A model generated the notes under the pieces. That model saw nothing but the letters and a program-made list of their open reading frames with translations, did not search any database and was not told the DNA's origin. Shown one piece after another: positions 1 through 9,648 of a DNA stretch of 64,000 nt (the first letter of the stretch is position 1; each line of letters starts with the position of its first letter). Source of the stretch: Micavibrio sp. UBA6212 (GTDB taxonomy: Bacteria > Pseudomonadota > Alphaproteobacteria > Micavibrionales > Micavibrionaceae). The stretch lies in contig DISK01000009.1 of the NCBI GenBank assembly GCA_002421905.1, positions 1-64,000 of the forward strand, in the 5' to 3' direction. Position numbers and translations under genes: made by a program.

Positions 1-34
1 ATGCAAGTGCGCTACCGGGCTGCGCCACACTCCG
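1..34 (-). tRNA. tRNA-Pro, 5' part (cut by window edge)
   Basis: Read on the minus strand, the first 34 bases give an acceptor strand CGGAGTG, then TG, a D stem GCGC with D loop AGCCCGGTA closing on GCGC, and the start of an anticodon stem CTTGC. This is the usual 5' half of a bacterial proline tRNA. The anticodon and 3' half lie outside the window, so the isoacceptor cannot be named. A tRNA-Pro just downstream of ihfA-merR is a familiar arrangement in Alphaproteobacteria, which supports the call. Confidence 0.85.
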
Positions 35-81
35 ACTTGGAAAAGGTTTTAACGGAAAGAAAACTCGACGTCCAGCAGATT

Positions 82-567
82 TTAAGCTGCTTTACTATCA
101 TCATCCAAAAGCTGGCGCACTTGTTCGCGCATTTCCAGCAACTCATCCAGAACCGATTGCAAAATCTCAACCCGTTCTGGCTTGGTTCCTGTTTCGTCAA
201 CAGCTTGCTTCACCGTACGTTGTTCAGGAGCCTGAATGTGAGGCAGGTTACTTCCGTGGGCTTGTGTTTTTTGCGCTGGAAGTGTTTGCTTTTGTTCAGC
301 AAGAACCTGTGATTTGGACATTCCTTTCAAGAGCTTTTGAACGCCCTTGATCGTATATCCTTCAACATACAAAAGTGAATGGATTTTTTTGACCATCGCC
401 ACATCCTCAGGACGGTAATAGCGACGACCACCACCACGTTTCATCGGTTTAATCTGGGTAAATTTTGTTTCCCAAAACCGCAAAACATGCTGTTGCACAC
501 CTAGTTCGTCAGCAACTTCGCTGATTGTTCTAAACGCCGTTTCTGATTTAATATCAGTCATCATCAT
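82..567 (-). CDS. MerR family transcriptional regulator
   Basis: Small DNA-binding regulator. The first ~75 residues form a MerR winged helix-turn-helix ([11 protein letters not shown], then FWETKF, then [11 protein letters not shown]), followed by a recognition-to-linker helix. The C-terminal half is polar and carries a short coiled-coil-like segment ([20 protein letters not shown]) instead of a ligand domain, as in the alphaproteobacterial MerR proteins encoded next to ihfA. Three ATG codons at 567, 564 and 561 are all possible starts; each overlaps the end of ihfA by a few bases, so translation is probably coupled. A TTG further upstream is less likely. Targets and effector are unknown. 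Confidence 0.9.
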   Translation of the reverse strand: MMMTDIKSETAFRTISEVADELGVQQHVLRFWETKFTQIKPMKRGGGRRYYRPEDVAMVKKIHSLLYVEGYTIKGVQKLLKGMSKSQVLAEQKQTLPAQKTQAHGSNLPHIQAPEQRTVKQAVDETGTKPERVEILQSVLDELLEMREQVRQLLDDDSKAA

Positions 568-874
568 TCTCACTGCTGGTTTCAATGCCGTTCATGCGGT
601 CTTTCAAGACATGCGATGCCTTAAAAACAAGAACCCGACGCGGAGTAATAGGTACTTCGACTCCGGTTTTTGGATTTCGCCCAATACGTTCACCCTTTTG
701 GCGCAAGCTAAAGCTACCGAAAGATGAAATCTTTACAGTCTCACCGCGTATCAAGGCATCTGTCATTTCCGAGAGCACTTGTTCAACAAGTGAGCTGGAT
801 TCATTTCTCGAAAGCCCAAGCTCCCGATAAATCTCTTCTGCCAGATCCGCGCGAGTAATAGTTCGATTACCCAT
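554..874 (-). CDS. ihfA: Integration host factor subunit alpha
   Basis: DNA-bending nucleoid protein that pairs with IhfB and bends DNA sharply at specific sites, helping recombination, replication and transcription. At 106 residues the length is typical. The sequence shows the N-terminal helical dimerisation part ([21 protein letters not shown]), the core [12 protein letters not shown], and the beta-arm GRNPKTG whose proline intercalates into the minor groove. The acidic tail overlaps the start of the MerR gene. It lies downstream of plsX-fabH, the usual alphaproteobacterial order. Confidence 0.96.
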   Translation of the reverse strand: MGNRTITRADLAEEIYRELGLSRNESSSLVEQVLSEMTDALIRGETVKISSFGSFSLRQKGERIGRNPKTGVEVPITPRRVLVFKASHVLKDRMNGIETSSENDDD

Positions 875-1035
875 CCCAATTCCACATATTTATGTTGTCA
901 GAGAGTAATCAGATTAGACATTTTAAAAGAAAGCGTCAATCACTTCCGACCAGAGTCATCCACAAAAAAGTGATTCATTTCAAGGAGCTATGCTGCTTTT
1001 TTTAATATTTTCGAATATTATTGAAAATAAGCCCT

Positions 1036-1998
1036 TTAATAGCGGATTAAAGCGGCTCCCCATGTGAGCCCTCCGCCCAGCGCTTCAAGCAACAAAAGCT
1101 GACCACGTTTGATCTTTCCTTGCCGGACAGCCGTGTCCAGAGCCAGAGGAATTGAGGCGGCAGAAGTGTTTCCATGTTTGTTGACCGTTACAACAACACG
1201 ATCCATGCCCATATGCAATTTTTCGGCAGTTCCCGTGATAATTCGCAAATTTGCCTGATGAGGCACCAACCAATCAATCTGTTCAGATTTGATATTATTT
1301 TTGGTCAAGACCTCTTCAACAATATCCGCCATCAAGGTAACTGCGTTTTTGAAGATTTCCTTGCCCTGCATTACAATATGACCTGCTGTCTGGGTCGATG
1401 AGACCCCTCCATCTGTATAAAGAAGGTCATTTAATCTTCCGTCTGCATACAAATGGGTTGATAGAATACCCTGACCTTCGTTCTCTGACTTTTCGAGAAT
1501 GACTGCCCCTGCCCCATCACCAAACAACACGCACGTTGTGCGATCATTCCAGTCAAGGAGCGAAGACATTTTTTCTGCACCGACAACCATAATGCGGTTC
1601 ATCGCGCCAGAACGGATCATTGAATCAGCCACCGATAATGCATAGATAAATCCAGAGCAGACCGCCTGAACATCAAAAGCCGGGCCTGGCTTCATACCAA
1701 GTGCAGCCTGAACCTTAACCGCCACAGAGGGAAAGGATTGATCCGGTGTTGTTGTCGCGACAATGACTCCGTCAATTTCAGATGCGTTCAGACCTGAGTC
1801 TTCGAGAGCATTTTTTGCTGCATTGATTGCCAGAAAGGAGGTCGGCTCGTTTTCACCTGCAATATGACGTTCCTCAATGCCGGTTCTCTGTACGATCCAT
1901 TCATGGGTCGTATCAACCATTGTTTCAAGTTCTTTATTTGTAAGTATGCGGTCTGGCAAAAAAGAACCAGTTGAGCGAATAACAGAAACTATAGACAT
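1036..1998 (-). CDS. fabH: 3-oxoacyl-ACP synthase III (KAS III)
   Basis: Starts fatty acid synthesis by condensing acetyl-CoA with malonyl-ACP. The thiolase-fold protein has 320 residues, with the catalytic Cys at about residue 114 in AVCSGF, the catalytic His in VPHQAN and the Asn in NKHGNTSAAS, so the triad is complete. Its start codon overlaps the plsX stop by one base (TGATG), indicating translational coupling. Grouping with plsX and rpmF is conserved in Proteobacteria and links lipid synthesis to growth. A short spacer of about 160 bases separates it from ihfA. Confidence 0.97.
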   Translation of the reverse strand: MSIVSVIRSTGSFLPDRILTNKELETMVDTTHEWIVQRTGIEERHIAGENEPTSFLAINAAKNALEDSGLNASEIDGVIVATTTPDQSFPSVAVKVQAALGMKPGPAFDVQAVCSGFIYALSVADSMIRSGAMNRIMVVGAEKMSSLLDWNDRTTCVLFGDGAGAVILEKSENEGQGILSTHLYADGRLNDLLYTDGGVSSTQTAGHIVMQGKEIFKNAVTLMADIVEEVLTKNNIKSEQIDWLVPHQANLRIITGTAEKLHMGMDRVVVTVNKHGNTSAASIPLALDTAVRQGKIKRGQLLLLEALGGGLTWGAALIRY

Positions 1999-3083
1999 CA
2001 GGATGCTTTCTCTTTCAAATCATGATCTTCCGAAGAAAGTGTTTCTTGCTCTGCCAAATCTTTTTTCTGGATCATCAGTTCGGCAATTTCTGCGGCCACA
2101 CGGGCATTGAAATTTCTGGCTGCCAATTCAGATGCATACTCAATTGCGTTCGCGAATCCAATATGATCCATTCCACCATGGCTTTTTACACAAACCCCAT
2201 CAACTCCCAGAAACATGCCCCCATTATAAAGGCGAGGATCCATTTCACTTTTCAATGAATTCAGTGCACCCCGCGATAGCAGAGCCCCGATCATGGAAAG
2301 GGGTGATGATTTCAAGGATTTCTTAAGCATATGGCCAATCAGTTTGCTGACACCCTCTGCAGTTTTAAGAGCGACGTTTCCAGTAAAGCCATCCGTCACG
2401 ACGACATCAACTTTTCCCATCGGGATATCGTTGCCCTCTATAAAGCCGATATATTTACCAGGAAATCTGATTTGCTGAAGAATGTTAGCCGCCTCTTTGA
2501 TTTCGTCGTGGCCTTTCATATCTTCAGACCCGATATTCAACAAACCAACAGATGGTTGATCGTGTCCTCGAACAACTCTTGAATACACAGACCCCAGAAT
2601 TGCAAATTGAACCAACATCTGGGCATCACATTCCAGATTGGCGCCAAGATCCAACATGACAACTTCGCGCCCCATCGTTGGGAGCAAGCTGGCAATTGCC
2701 GGACGTTCAATGCCGGGCAAACATTTCAGAACCATTTTGGCCATAACCATCAGGGCTCCGGTGTTGCCTCCTGATACCACACAATCGGCTTGCTTTTCTT
2801 TAACAGCATCTATGGCCAACCGCATGCTTGATTTCCGGCCGTTCCGCAAAGCAACGCCCGGCTTTTCTTCAGCAGAAACAAATTGATCTGTATGGATTAA
2901 CCTGCTTGATGTGGCCAGAGCAGGAAACTTTTCCAGCAAAGGTGCAATTTTGGCTTCATCACCAAAAATCATAAACCGCAAGGCGGGATTTCGGGAAAGA
3001 GCAAGAGCAGCTCCGGGGACAACAGCCTCAGGGCCTAAGTCCCCTCCCATTGCGTCTAGTGCTATCGTCAGATGTCCCGACAT
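1998..3083 (-). CDS. plsX: Phosphate acyltransferase PlsX
   Basis: Converts acyl-ACP to acyl-phosphate, the donor used by PlsY in phosphatidic acid synthesis; a peripheral membrane enzyme. The 361-residue sequence has the family start (IALDAMGGDLGPEAVVPGAA) and conserved blocks VSGGNTGALM, LLNIGSEDMKGH, DVVVTDGFTGNVALKTAEG and GGAPFLGVDGV-like (GGMFLGVDGVCVKSHG). It sits between rpmF and fabH in the classical rpmF-plsX-fabH cluster. The lysine/glutamate-rich C-terminal tail is slightly longer than in many homologues. Confidence 0.97.
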   Translation of the reverse strand: MSGHLTIALDAMGGDLGPEAVVPGAALALSRNPALRFMIFGDEAKIAPLLEKFPALATSSRLIHTDQFVSAEEKPGVALRNGRKSSMRLAIDAVKEKQADCVVSGGNTGALMVMAKMVLKCLPGIERPAIASLLPTMGREVVMLDLGANLECDAQMLVQFAILGSVYSRVVRGHDQPSVGLLNIGSEDMKGHDEIKEAANILQQIRFPGKYIGFIEGNDIPMGKVDVVVTDGFTGNVALKTAEGVSKLIGHMLKKSLKSSPLSMIGALLSRGALNSLKSEMDPRLYNGGMFLGVDGVCVKSHGGMDHIGFANAIEYASELAARNFNARVAAEIAELMIQKKDLAEQETLSSEDHDLKEKAS

Positions 3084-3149
3084 TTTTGTCCTTGTGGAAT
3101 GAAATTATGCAGCATTCGGATATTTCTGAAGATCGAAACAAAGAGTACA

Positions 3150-3171
3150 GGCCCTATTAAAGAATAGGGCC
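3150..3171 (-). terminator. Hairpin between rpmF and plsX
   Basis: A perfect 9-bp stem GGCCCTATT / AATAGGGCC with a 4-base loop lies 20 bases past the rpmF stop. On the minus strand it is followed by a loose T-rich stretch rather than a strict T run. It may end part of the rpmF transcripts or act as a processing site, letting the ribosomal protein be made in excess of plsX. Confidence 0.6.
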
Positions 3172-3192
3172 TGAAGGGATCAGATAAAAAGA

Positions 3193-3372
3193 TTATTTAC
3201 CTGTTTCAATAACTTGACGACCACGGTACATACCGGTCTTCAGATCTACGTGGTGACGGCGCACTGGTTCACCGGTGCTTTGATCTTCAACCCAGTTGGG
3301 TGTATCAAGAGCGTGGTGTGAGCGACGCATGTTACGTACAGATTTCGATGTCTTTTTCTTAGGAACTGCCAT
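3193..3372 (-). CDS. rpmF: 50S ribosomal protein L32
   Basis: Small basic ribosomal protein of 59 residues, beginning [20 protein letters not shown] and ending GRQVIETGK. Start and length match alphaproteobacterial L32, which typically carries this N-terminal PKKKTSKS block. A GGAAGT ribosome-binding sequence precedes the ATG. It lies between the DUF177/YceD gene and plsX, as in many Proteobacteria. The zinc-binding cysteines of some L32 forms are absent, as is usual in this group. Confidence 0.96.
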   Translation of the reverse strand: MAVPKKKTSKSVRNMRRSHHALDTPNWVEDQSTGEPVRRHHVDLKTGMYRGRQVIETGK

Positions 3373-3550
3373 GATATTACTTCCGGTTAGCTTTGTTCAA
3401 AACTTATTCTAATTACACTTCGGGTCAAGGTCGCTCTTTTAACCAAAATATGACGGTTATGCAAGGAAAAAGAATTTTAGGCATTTCCCCGTTAAATCCT
3501 GATAGATCAACTGTTATTGAGCCCTTTTGATACAGTATTTATTTCCAGAA

Positions 3551-4138
3551 TCAATCTTTCGGGCGCCAGTTTTTGAGCGCTGCAAATGGATTTGGTCGCA
3601 AGGTTCCTTGAGATACTACCTTTTTAGAAGAATCACTCGAAAGTTCCGTACCTGCATCACGCAAGTATGGGTTGATTGCCAAAGACAGGTACTGAATAAC
3701 CAGATCAGCCACATCAACTTGACCTTCAACCATTGGCTCGGGGTCATCCCGCTCTTCCATTATTGGCTGCTCTTCTGACAACAATCGCGCCTGCATATCA
3801 TGTTGGGCCCGTGTAAAGGAGGCGGCCTGATCATAATTGGCATACCATGCAGAGAACTCATCTTCGATGTGGGACACCACAAGTTCAAGAGTTACGGCGC
3901 ATTCCTGTGTTACGTCCGCATTCAAATGGCCGGTAATTTCAAGAACATGCCCACTATTTTTAGGAAACATGTGGACTTTGGCTTCCAGTTTTTCGATGGA
4001 TTTCACCTCCAAACGTTCAGCAACCGCTGCCCGTTCCTCAGGATTCGCAACCAATTTCAGCCATTGCCCCCCATCGGGAACACCACTTGCCTGAACATAG
4101 TGTATCCATTCCTGACTATGCTGCTTCTTTACTTCCAT
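3551..4138 (-). CDS. YceD/DUF177 family protein
   Basis: Homologue of YceD, a conserved protein encoded just upstream of rpmF; related proteins are linked to 23S rRNA or large-subunit assembly. About 195 residues. The middle carries the family features: a beta-rich segment (VLEITGHLNADVTQECAVTLE) followed by an acidic stretch and VDVADLVIQYLSLAINPYLRDAG, ending in the typical NPFAALKNW. The ATG at 4138 is preferred; a GTG three codons upstream (4147) is possible. Either start overlaps the end of the upstream chaperone gene, so the two are probably translationally coupled. The first Cys of the usual CxRCL motif is not obvious. Confidence 0.85.
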   Translation of the reverse strand: MEVKKQHSQEWIHYVQASGVPDGGQWLKLVANPEERAAVAERLEVKSIEKLEAKVHMFPKNSGHVLEITGHLNADVTQECAVTLELVVSHIEDEFSAWYANYDQAASFTRAQHDMQARLLSEEQPIMEERDDPEPMVEGQVDVADLVIQYLSLAINPYLRDAGTELSSDSSKKVVSQGTLRPNPFAALKNWRPKD

Positions 4139-4724
4139 TTTCTTCACACTCTTCTTTAGTATTTTTATCCAGTTCTTCCGGTAATTTTAATTCTGGCAAT
4201 ATAACTTTGCCTTGTTGAAAATCTGCCAGTTTTACGTCAGCCAATTTTTTGGCACATTCCTGCATATAGGAAACCATCATATCCAATTTTGAACTACTGA
4301 TTTCCTGAGCCATACCATACATATTACGAATCAGGGCGTGTTTTACGTCTCCTGCTCCTGATTTCAAAGCTTCATCATAAGCAACGGCGCGGCCCTTAAA
4401 GGCGGACATCATTTTTTTGACACGGCGAGGTACACCTAAATCTCCGATTCCCATCTCGCGCAAGGACCAGTCCAAATCGCGAAACATAACGTCAAAGAAC
4501 GCCTGTGCCAGCTTTACTCCTTCTCTCCCCATTTCAGGAGAACTCAGGCGGTTCACCAGCACTCCCCCATGCATCGCCAAGACCTCGAAGCGGCCTTCGA
4601 CTGTGTCAGGAACATTGTACACACTAAAAAATGCAGGGTTTCTCGAGGCCACCATGACGGTTGCATACAACCCACGAGCCGCCTTTGTTCTCTGGCGTCC
4701 TTGTTTCGATAAAAATGCAAACAT
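4116..4724 (-). CDS. Ubiquinol-cytochrome c chaperone family protein (Cbp3-like)
   Basis: Related to the mitochondrial Cbp3/UQCC1 assembly factor, which binds newly made cytochrome b and helps build the bc1 complex. The 202-residue protein has the family signature segments ARGLYATVMVASRNPAF, VPDTVEGRFEVLAMH and FDVMFRDLDWSLREMGIGDLGVP, in the expected order. The C-terminal third is charged and variable. It is the first gene of the leftward cluster, and its upstream spacer contains a 20-bp palindrome. Family membership is clear; the assembly role is inferred from homologues. Confidence 0.88.
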   Translation of the reverse strand: MFAFLSKQGRQRTKAARGLYATVMVASRNPAFFSVYNVPDTVEGRFEVLAMHGGVLVNRLSSPEMGREGVKLAQAFFDVMFRDLDWSLREMGIGDLGVPRRVKKMMSAFKGRAVAYDEALKSGAGDVKHALIRNMYGMAQEISSSKLDMMVSYMQECAKKLADVKLADFQQGKVILPELKLPEELDKNTKEECEENGSKEAA

Positions 4725-4746
4725 GTTAATTCCCCTTAGTTAACCT

Positions 4747-4766
4747 TAATAACCACGCTGTTATTA
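4747..4766. promoter_or_regulatory. 20-bp palindrome in divergent promoter region
   Basis: TAATAAC-CACGCT-GTTATTA is a perfect inverted repeat with 7-base arms, 23 bases upstream of the chaperone start, with GTTAAC hexamers on both sides. Position and symmetry suggest an operator. No regulator can be assigned. The rest of the 262-base divergent spacer (4725-4986) is AT-rich and shows no gene. Confidence 0.4.
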
Positions 4767-4986
4767 TCTATCTGGTTAACATTTGCAATGATGCCATGCC
4801 AAGAAAGATAACAATTTCGCTGCGCAGAGAAAAGAAAATTCTATTCTGCTATACAATATTAAGTTGTCTTAATACGCATTTTATTCCAGCACATCTACAA
4901 ATAAGTTCGCCCAATCTGTGAACCTTTATTCTGAACGCTTATAGTTCCACTTGCCATTTGGCAGCTTTGGCACTAGGAATCATCCT

Positions 4987-5475
4987 ATGAAGACACATCT
5001 TTTTTCACGTTTTGCTTTTACGTTTTCCCTTATTGCTCTGGCACTCTTGCCAGTGGCCTGTACTCCGCAAGTTGCCACCAGAGGTAACCTTCTTGAGGCT
5101 TACCAGATGAAGGAAGTCCTTCCCGGGATTGACACACGCGATGATGTTATTCGCAAGATAGGATCCCCCACCACGGTTGCGCCTTTTGATGATAATACAT
5201 GGTACTATATGGGACAACGCACCGAGAAAAAGGGCATACTTGATCCCAAAATTGTTGAAGAACGAATTATTGTTGTAACGTTCAATACCGAAGACGGCAT
5301 GGTTGATAAAGTACTGCAACGTCAAGATGGCCGCGAGGATGTCCCGATTGTCCAGCGCACGACACCAACCTCGGGTAACGACTATACCTTTATTCAGCAG
5401 ATGCTGGGTAATATTGGTAAATTCAACAAGGATCCGGGCAATGCGGCGAATACCGCCGGCGGTGGCAATCCCTAA
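4987..5475 (+). CDS. bamE: Outer membrane assembly lipoprotein BamE (SmpA/OmlA family)
   Basis: Lipoprotein subunit of the BAM complex that inserts beta-barrel proteins into the outer membrane. The 162-residue product starts MKTHLFSRFAF, has a hydrophobic signal segment and a lipobox LPVAC whose Cys would be lipidated. The mature part shows the BamE fold signature: RGNLLEAYQMKEVLPGIDTRDDVIRKIGSPT, then WYYMGQRTEKKG and IVVTFNTEDGMVDKV. The ATG at 4987 is chosen because it places the signal peptide at the N-terminus; an upstream ATG at 4951 would put hydrophilic residues first. The Gly/Asn-rich tail is probably disordered. Confidence 0.92.
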   Translation: MKTHLFSRFAFTFSLIALALLPVACTPQVATRGNLLEAYQMKEVLPGIDTRDDVIRKIGSPTTVAPFDDNTWYYMGQRTEKKGILDPKIVEERIIVVTFNTEDGMVDKVLQRQDGREDVPIVQRTTPTSGNDYTFIQQMLGNIGKFNKDPGNAANTAGGGNP

Positions 5476-5484
5476 TTATTTTTC

Positions 5485-6612
5485 CTATTTTTCAAATACC
5501 CCGACCAACTCCATATGGCTCGACCATATGAACTGGTCGATCATTTGAATTGTTCTTAATTTATAGCCTCCTGACACCAGAATTTTGGCATCCCTTGCGA
5601 AAGTCGAAGGGTTACAGGACACCCCGACAAGCAAAGGAACATCTGATTTAGCCAGCATTTGAGATTGTTCTTTAGCCCCTGCTCTGGGCGGATCAAAAAC
5701 AACAGCCTTGAAGTCACGCAGTTCTCTGGTGACCAGAGGTTCTTTGATCAGATCACGCACCTCTGCAGAAAAACGTGAATGACCTTTAGCTGCCTCGATT
5801 AAAGAAGATGCCATGGGCCAATCTCCTTCAACAGCATGAACAGTGTATTTTTCCAACATTGATCCGGCAAAAGTTCCGCATCCAGAAAACAGGTCAACAA
5901 TTTTATCCTTCTTGCCTGTTTTTTGACGTTTTAATCCGTTCATAACGGCATTAACAAGCGCAGTTTCTCCCACTGCAGAAGGTTGAAGAAATGCTCCTGC
6001 TGGCAATGCCACGCATAATATACCACTGGTCTTTCTTGGTGTTTGAACAGCAATTTGAGTGATGGACTCAGCAAATGTGTCTTTACGAAAGCTTACACGA
6101 GCCAGACCACATTTCTCGGCAAACGAAGCAATTTCTCCAGTTTGTCTGGATCCGGTCTCATCAAGACCTGTGATAACACAATCGAAGATTCCATCATCTG
6201 CTTCTTGAAGCATCACCTCGATCGCCTGCCCTTTATGGGCGATTTTTGTCAATGCCTCAGGTAACACACTAACAATTCTCGAAAGTTGGGGCGTGAGTAA
6301 CAGGCATTGATTGATTGGGGCCAACTCATGAGAGTGATATTTATTGTATCCCATGATGACATTACCGTCATCACGCAAAACATTCAGGGTAACGCGACGA
6401 CGTGATCCGACCGGAACGAAGACCGGATCAATCCATTCCTCTGCAACAAGATTATTTTCTGCCAAGAGCTCTTTCAAGCGTTGGACCTTCCAATCTTGAT
6501 ACACATCAGCTTTGACATGCTGTAACTGGCAAGAGCCACAGTCTTCAAAATGTGGGCAAGGAGGCATCTGCATTTGGGCAGGTGAAAATTCAAATTCTGG
6601 CAATCGGGTCAT
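5485..6612 (-). CDS. Class I SAM-dependent RNA (uracil-5) methyltransferase, RlmD/TrmA-like
   Basis: Predicted 5-methyluridine methyltransferase acting on rRNA or tRNA. Near the N-terminus a CxxxxxCxxC cluster (CPHFEDCGSC) plus a later Cys (NQCLLL) are the ligands of the 4Fe-4S cluster seen in RumA-type enzymes. The C-terminal half has the SAM-binding motif VDLFSGCGTFAGSM, the motif DPPRAG and the catalytic Cys in GVSCNPSTFARDA. At 375 residues it lacks the N-terminal TRAM domain of E. coli RlmD, as is common in alphaproteobacterial members. The exact target nucleotide cannot be told from sequence. It converges on bamE. Confidence 0.9.
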   Translation of the reverse strand: MTRLPEFEFSPAQMQMPPCPHFEDCGSCQLQHVKADVYQDWKVQRLKELLAENNLVAEEWIDPVFVPVGSRRRVTLNVLRDDGNVIMGYNKYHSHELAPINQCLLLTPQLSRIVSVLPEALTKIAHKGQAIEVMLQEADDGIFDCVITGLDETGSRQTGEIASFAEKCGLARVSFRKDTFAESITQIAVQTPRKTSGILCVALPAGAFLQPSAVGETALVNAVMNGLKRQKTGKKDKIVDLFSGCGTFAGSMLEKYTVHAVEGDWPMASSLIEAAKGHSRFSAEVRDLIKEPLVTRELRDFKAVVFDPPRAGAKEQSQMLAKSDVPLLVGVSCNPSTFARDAKILVSGGYKLRTIQMIDQFIWSSHMELVGVFEK

Positions 6613-6627
6613 ATCATATCCATAAAG

Positions 6628-6659
6628 AAATCCCCGAACCTATAGCAGTACGGGGATTT
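6628..6659 (-). terminator. Terminator of hppA
   Basis: A perfect 9-bp stem AAATCCCCG / CGGGGATTT with a 14-base loop lies 26 bases past the hppA stop and before the methyltransferase start. On the minus strand it is followed by TTTCTTT. It probably separates hppA transcription from the downstream gene. Confidence 0.7.
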
Positions 6660-6684
6660 CATTGCGATTCATTTATTAAAAATC

Positions 6685-8781
6685 TTATTTGTCGATGGTC
6701 TGCGCAACAACTGCAACCAGAATAATGGCCACGATATTGGCAATTTTAATCAGCGGGTTCACAGCAGGGCCAGCCGTATCTTTGTACGGATCCCCAACGG
6801 TATCACCGGTCACAGCAGCCTTATGAGCTTCTGAACCTTTACCGCCATGATGTCCTTCTTCGATATATTTTTTGGCATTGTCCCAAGCACCACCACCGGA
6901 GGTCATGGAAATCGCCACGAAGAGGCCTGTAACGATCGTTCCCATCAAGAGAGCACCCAATGACTGGAATGCAGCCGCATAACCCGCCAATTTGTACACA
7001 ACAAGGAAGAGAACGATTGGCGCACCAATCGGCAACAAGGATGGGAGAACCATCTCACGGATAGCGGCCTTGGTCAGTAAGTCCACGGCGGTTCCGTATT
7101 CAGGTTTGGCTGTTCCTTCCATGATTCCGGGAATATCGCGGAACTGGCGACGAACTTCCATCACCACGGCACCGGCGGCACGACCGACAGCAGTCATGGA
7201 CATGGCTCCGAACAGGTAGGGTAACAAACCACCGACAAACAAGCCAATCACCACAAACGGGTCTTGCAGAGAGAAGGTTAAATCCTGCAAATCCGGCATG
7301 TAATGTTTGATTTCTTCGGTAAAGGCGGCAAACAGAACCAGAGATGCCAAACCGGCAGAGCCGATGGCATATCCTTTGGTAACCGCCTTGGTCGTGTTTC
7401 CGACAGCATCCAGTTCATCGGTTATGGTGCGGACGCTATCCGGCAAGTTCGACATTTCGGCAATCCCGCCAGCGTTATCCGTGACAGGACCGAATGCATC
7501 AAGTGCAACAACCATCCCTGCCATAGCCAGCATAGTGGTTGCCGAAATCGCAATGCCGTAAAGACCAGCATAAGTAAAGGAGATATAGATTCCGATACAG
7601 ATAACCAGTACTGGCAAGGCGGTTGCTTCCATAGAAACGGCCAAACCTTGAATGATATTGGTTCCATGACCAGTTTCAGAGGCTTTGGCAATCTCGCGCA
7701 CCGGACGGAATTCGGTAGAGGTGTAATATTCGGTAATCCAGACAATCAATCCGGTTACACCAAGACCAACACCACCACAGATGATCAAGTCAAGTCCTGT
7801 GATGAACCCTCCGTCTTTCAATGCGAACTCATACCCCACACCAATTTGCTTGGACATAAAGACCAGCAACAAAAGCGAAGAAAACACTGCCGACGCGATA
7901 AAGCCACGGTACAATGCACCCATAACGGTTGACGTTCTTTTGGTGAATCGCACGAAGAATGTTCCGGCGATTGATCCCACGATACATAAAGCACCAATCA
8001 TCAATGGCAACATCATTGGCAACAAAGTATCAGTGAAGACGCTTGATGCAATCAACATAGCAGCAACAATCGTCACAGCGTATGTTTCAAACAAGTCAGC
8101 AGCCATACCGGCACAGTCCCCGACATTATCGCCCACATTGTCAGCAATCACAGCAGGGTTGCGGGGATCATCCTCAGGAATTCCGGCTTCAACTTTACCA
8201 ACCAGATCAGCACCGACATCGGCACCTTTGGTAAAAATTCCACCGCCCAAACGGGCAAAAATAGAAATCAGGGACGCTCCAAAGCCTAGACCGATAAGTC
8301 CTTCCAGCACTTCACGCTGGGGCATGGCCCTCATTTCCATCAGATAATATGTGTATCCAGCGACACCCATCAAGCCTAATCCAACCACCAGCATTCCGGT
8401 AATGGCTCCAGCCTTGAATGAGACATCAAGCGCCTGTTCGCGCCCCTCTGTTGCGGCCTGAGCCACCCGTACGTTTGCCCGCACGGAGACGTTCATACCG
8501 ATAAAACCAGCCAGCCCCGAAAGTACTGAACCGATTGCAAAACCAATGGCTACATGGGTTCCCAATAAGGTCCACAAAGCCAACGCAACAAATATTCCGA
8601 CCATTGCAATTGTTCGGTATTGTCGCGTTAGATAGGCGGATGCCCCCTCTTGAATCGCCGAGGCGATCTCTTGCATTTTTTCATTTCCTGCAGGTTTGGC
8701 CATGACACGGCGGTAACTGACCTGTCCGTATATCAATGCCAATAAAACGCAGGAAGCAATCATCAGATAGACTTGAGTCAT
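6685..8781 (-). CDS. hppA: Membrane-bound proton-translocating pyrophosphatase (K+-independent type)
   Basis: Hydrolyses pyrophosphate and pumps H+ across the cytoplasmic membrane, saving energy from biosynthetic PPi. The 698-residue protein is a chain of about 16 hydrophobic helices. The substrate site is intact: [15 protein letters not shown], the Asp-rich [19 protein letters not shown], and the C-terminal DNAKKYIE and [15 protein letters not shown]. In the GNTTK motif a Lys stands where K+-dependent enzymes have Ala, so this should be the K+-independent H+ form. It appears to be a single-gene unit, with a hairpin downstream and a long repeat-rich region upstream. Confidence 0.97.
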   Translation of the reverse strand: MTQVYLMIASCVLLALIYGQVSYRRVMAKPAGNEKMQEIASAIQEGASAYLTRQYRTIAMVGIFVALALWTLLGTHVAIGFAIGSVLSGLAGFIGMNVSVRANVRVAQAATEGREQALDVSFKAGAITGMLVVGLGLMGVAGYTYYLMEMRAMPQREVLEGLIGLGFGASLISIFARLGGGIFTKGADVGADLVGKVEAGIPEDDPRNPAVIADNVGDNVGDCAGMAADLFETYAVTIVAAMLIASSVFTDTLLPMMLPLMIGALCIVGSIAGTFFVRFTKRTSTVMGALYRGFIASAVFSSLLLLVFMSKQIGVGYEFALKDGGFITGLDLIICGGVGLGVTGLIVWITEYYTSTEFRPVREIAKASETGHGTNIIQGLAVSMEATALPVLVICIGIYISFTYAGLYGIAISATTMLAMAGMVVALDAFGPVTDNAGGIAEMSNLPDSVRTITDELDAVGNTTKAVTKGYAIGSAGLASLVLFAAFTEEIKHYMPDLQDLTFSLQDPFVVIGLFVGGLLPYLFGAMSMTAVGRAAGAVVMEVRRQFRDIPGIMEGTAKPEYGTAVDLLTKAAIREMVLPSLLPIGAPIVLFLVVYKLAGYAAAFQSLGALLMGTIVTGLFVAISMTSGGGAWDNAKKYIEEGHHGGKGSEAHKAAVTGDTVGDPYKDTAGPAVNPLIKIANIVAIILVAVVAQTIDK

Positions 8782-9330
8782 AATTGCGGTTCCCCATACT
8801 TAAATATGTTTTACAGTTACACTAAATTTTTCGGGATCTTTCTGCAGACTTTCTATTGCGCCGCAAAAAATTCAAGAAAAATCAACGCGTTAGACTACGC
8901 CAGCCGCCAGAGTCGCGCAAGGGGGTTATTTGGGAAGGACTATCGGGGATCGCGATGAGAACAGGTGAACAAGGGGAATGACGGGGCGGGATTATGGGCA
9001 GAACAGTTTCCCCGCACAGCATTCCGGGGCCAACGGGCCGGTGCGAGGTTCCTCCTGAGAGGGCACGGGGGTATTTATACTGGTCTTTCTCTGCTTTCAA
9101 AAACCGGAGCAATCCGGCGCACGAGAAAGATGTATGCTTTATTCCTGTTTTCTCTTTTGATTTCTGTCAAAAGACAAAGGCAGGCGTGGGCGCCCACAGG
9201 CGCTGTTTTGTGCGGCACTTTTCCAGCCGCAGGATACGTATCGCCTTTAGGTCTATCACAGACGTGATAAAATGTAAAGGACTTTATTCCTATTGAGGGT
9301 ATGGGGGTAAAAAAGACATCACGCAGAGTC

Positions 9331-9393
9331 TTTTTACCACCAAGACACAAAGACACCAAGGGTTCGTCATTGCGAGCGAGAGCGACGCAATCC
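9331..9393 (+). repeat. REP-like unit, direct copy A
   Basis: A block beginning TTTTTACCACCAAG, with CACCAAG further on, then TTCGTCATTGCGAGCGAG and ending in CGCAATCC. It recurs with an 8-base shortening and a few changes at 9691-9745. The core (CGTCATTGCGAGCGAG, then GCAATCC) is a short imperfect palindrome of the kind scattered in many alphaproteobacterial genomes. Confidence 0.8.
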
Positions 9394-9564
9394 AAAGAAA
9401 ATGGGGCAGAGAATAAAAAATCACGAAGAGAGGCGCACAGGTTTAACTTCGCATCTTCGTGTCTTCGCGTTTTTATTGAAGTGTATGAAAGTCGTTCACG
9501 CGAAGAGCGCCAAGGAGTGCCAAGGGCGCAGAGAGTATGGGGAAAACACAAAATTTTTGTCATG

Positions 9565-9620
9565 CCCCGATTTATTCGGGGTATCCATAGTTTTCAAATG
9601 GATCACCCGAACAAGTCGGG
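9565..9620. repeat. Two small hairpin repeats (CCCCGA/TCGGGG type)
   Basis: CCCCGA-tttat-TCGGGG at 9565-9581 and CCCGA-acaag-TCGGG at 9606-9620 are two related hairpins 24 bases apart, the second followed by TAATGACGAA. They look like parts of one compound REP-like element. No gene is present. Confidence 0.6.
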
Positions 9621-9648
9621 TAATGACGAATTTATTATTCCGAGAGCT

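Noticed and set aside
7303..8347. 209- and 188-codon plus-strand frames
   Set aside because: Antisense shadows of hppA with low-complexity, atypical composition.
8882..9563. Open frames of 76, 100 and 162 codons on both strands of the hppA-fliL spacer
   Set aside because: No recognisable domain, no good ribosome-binding sites, mutually overlapping, and they run through repeat units; best explained as open frames in GC-richer repeat DNA.
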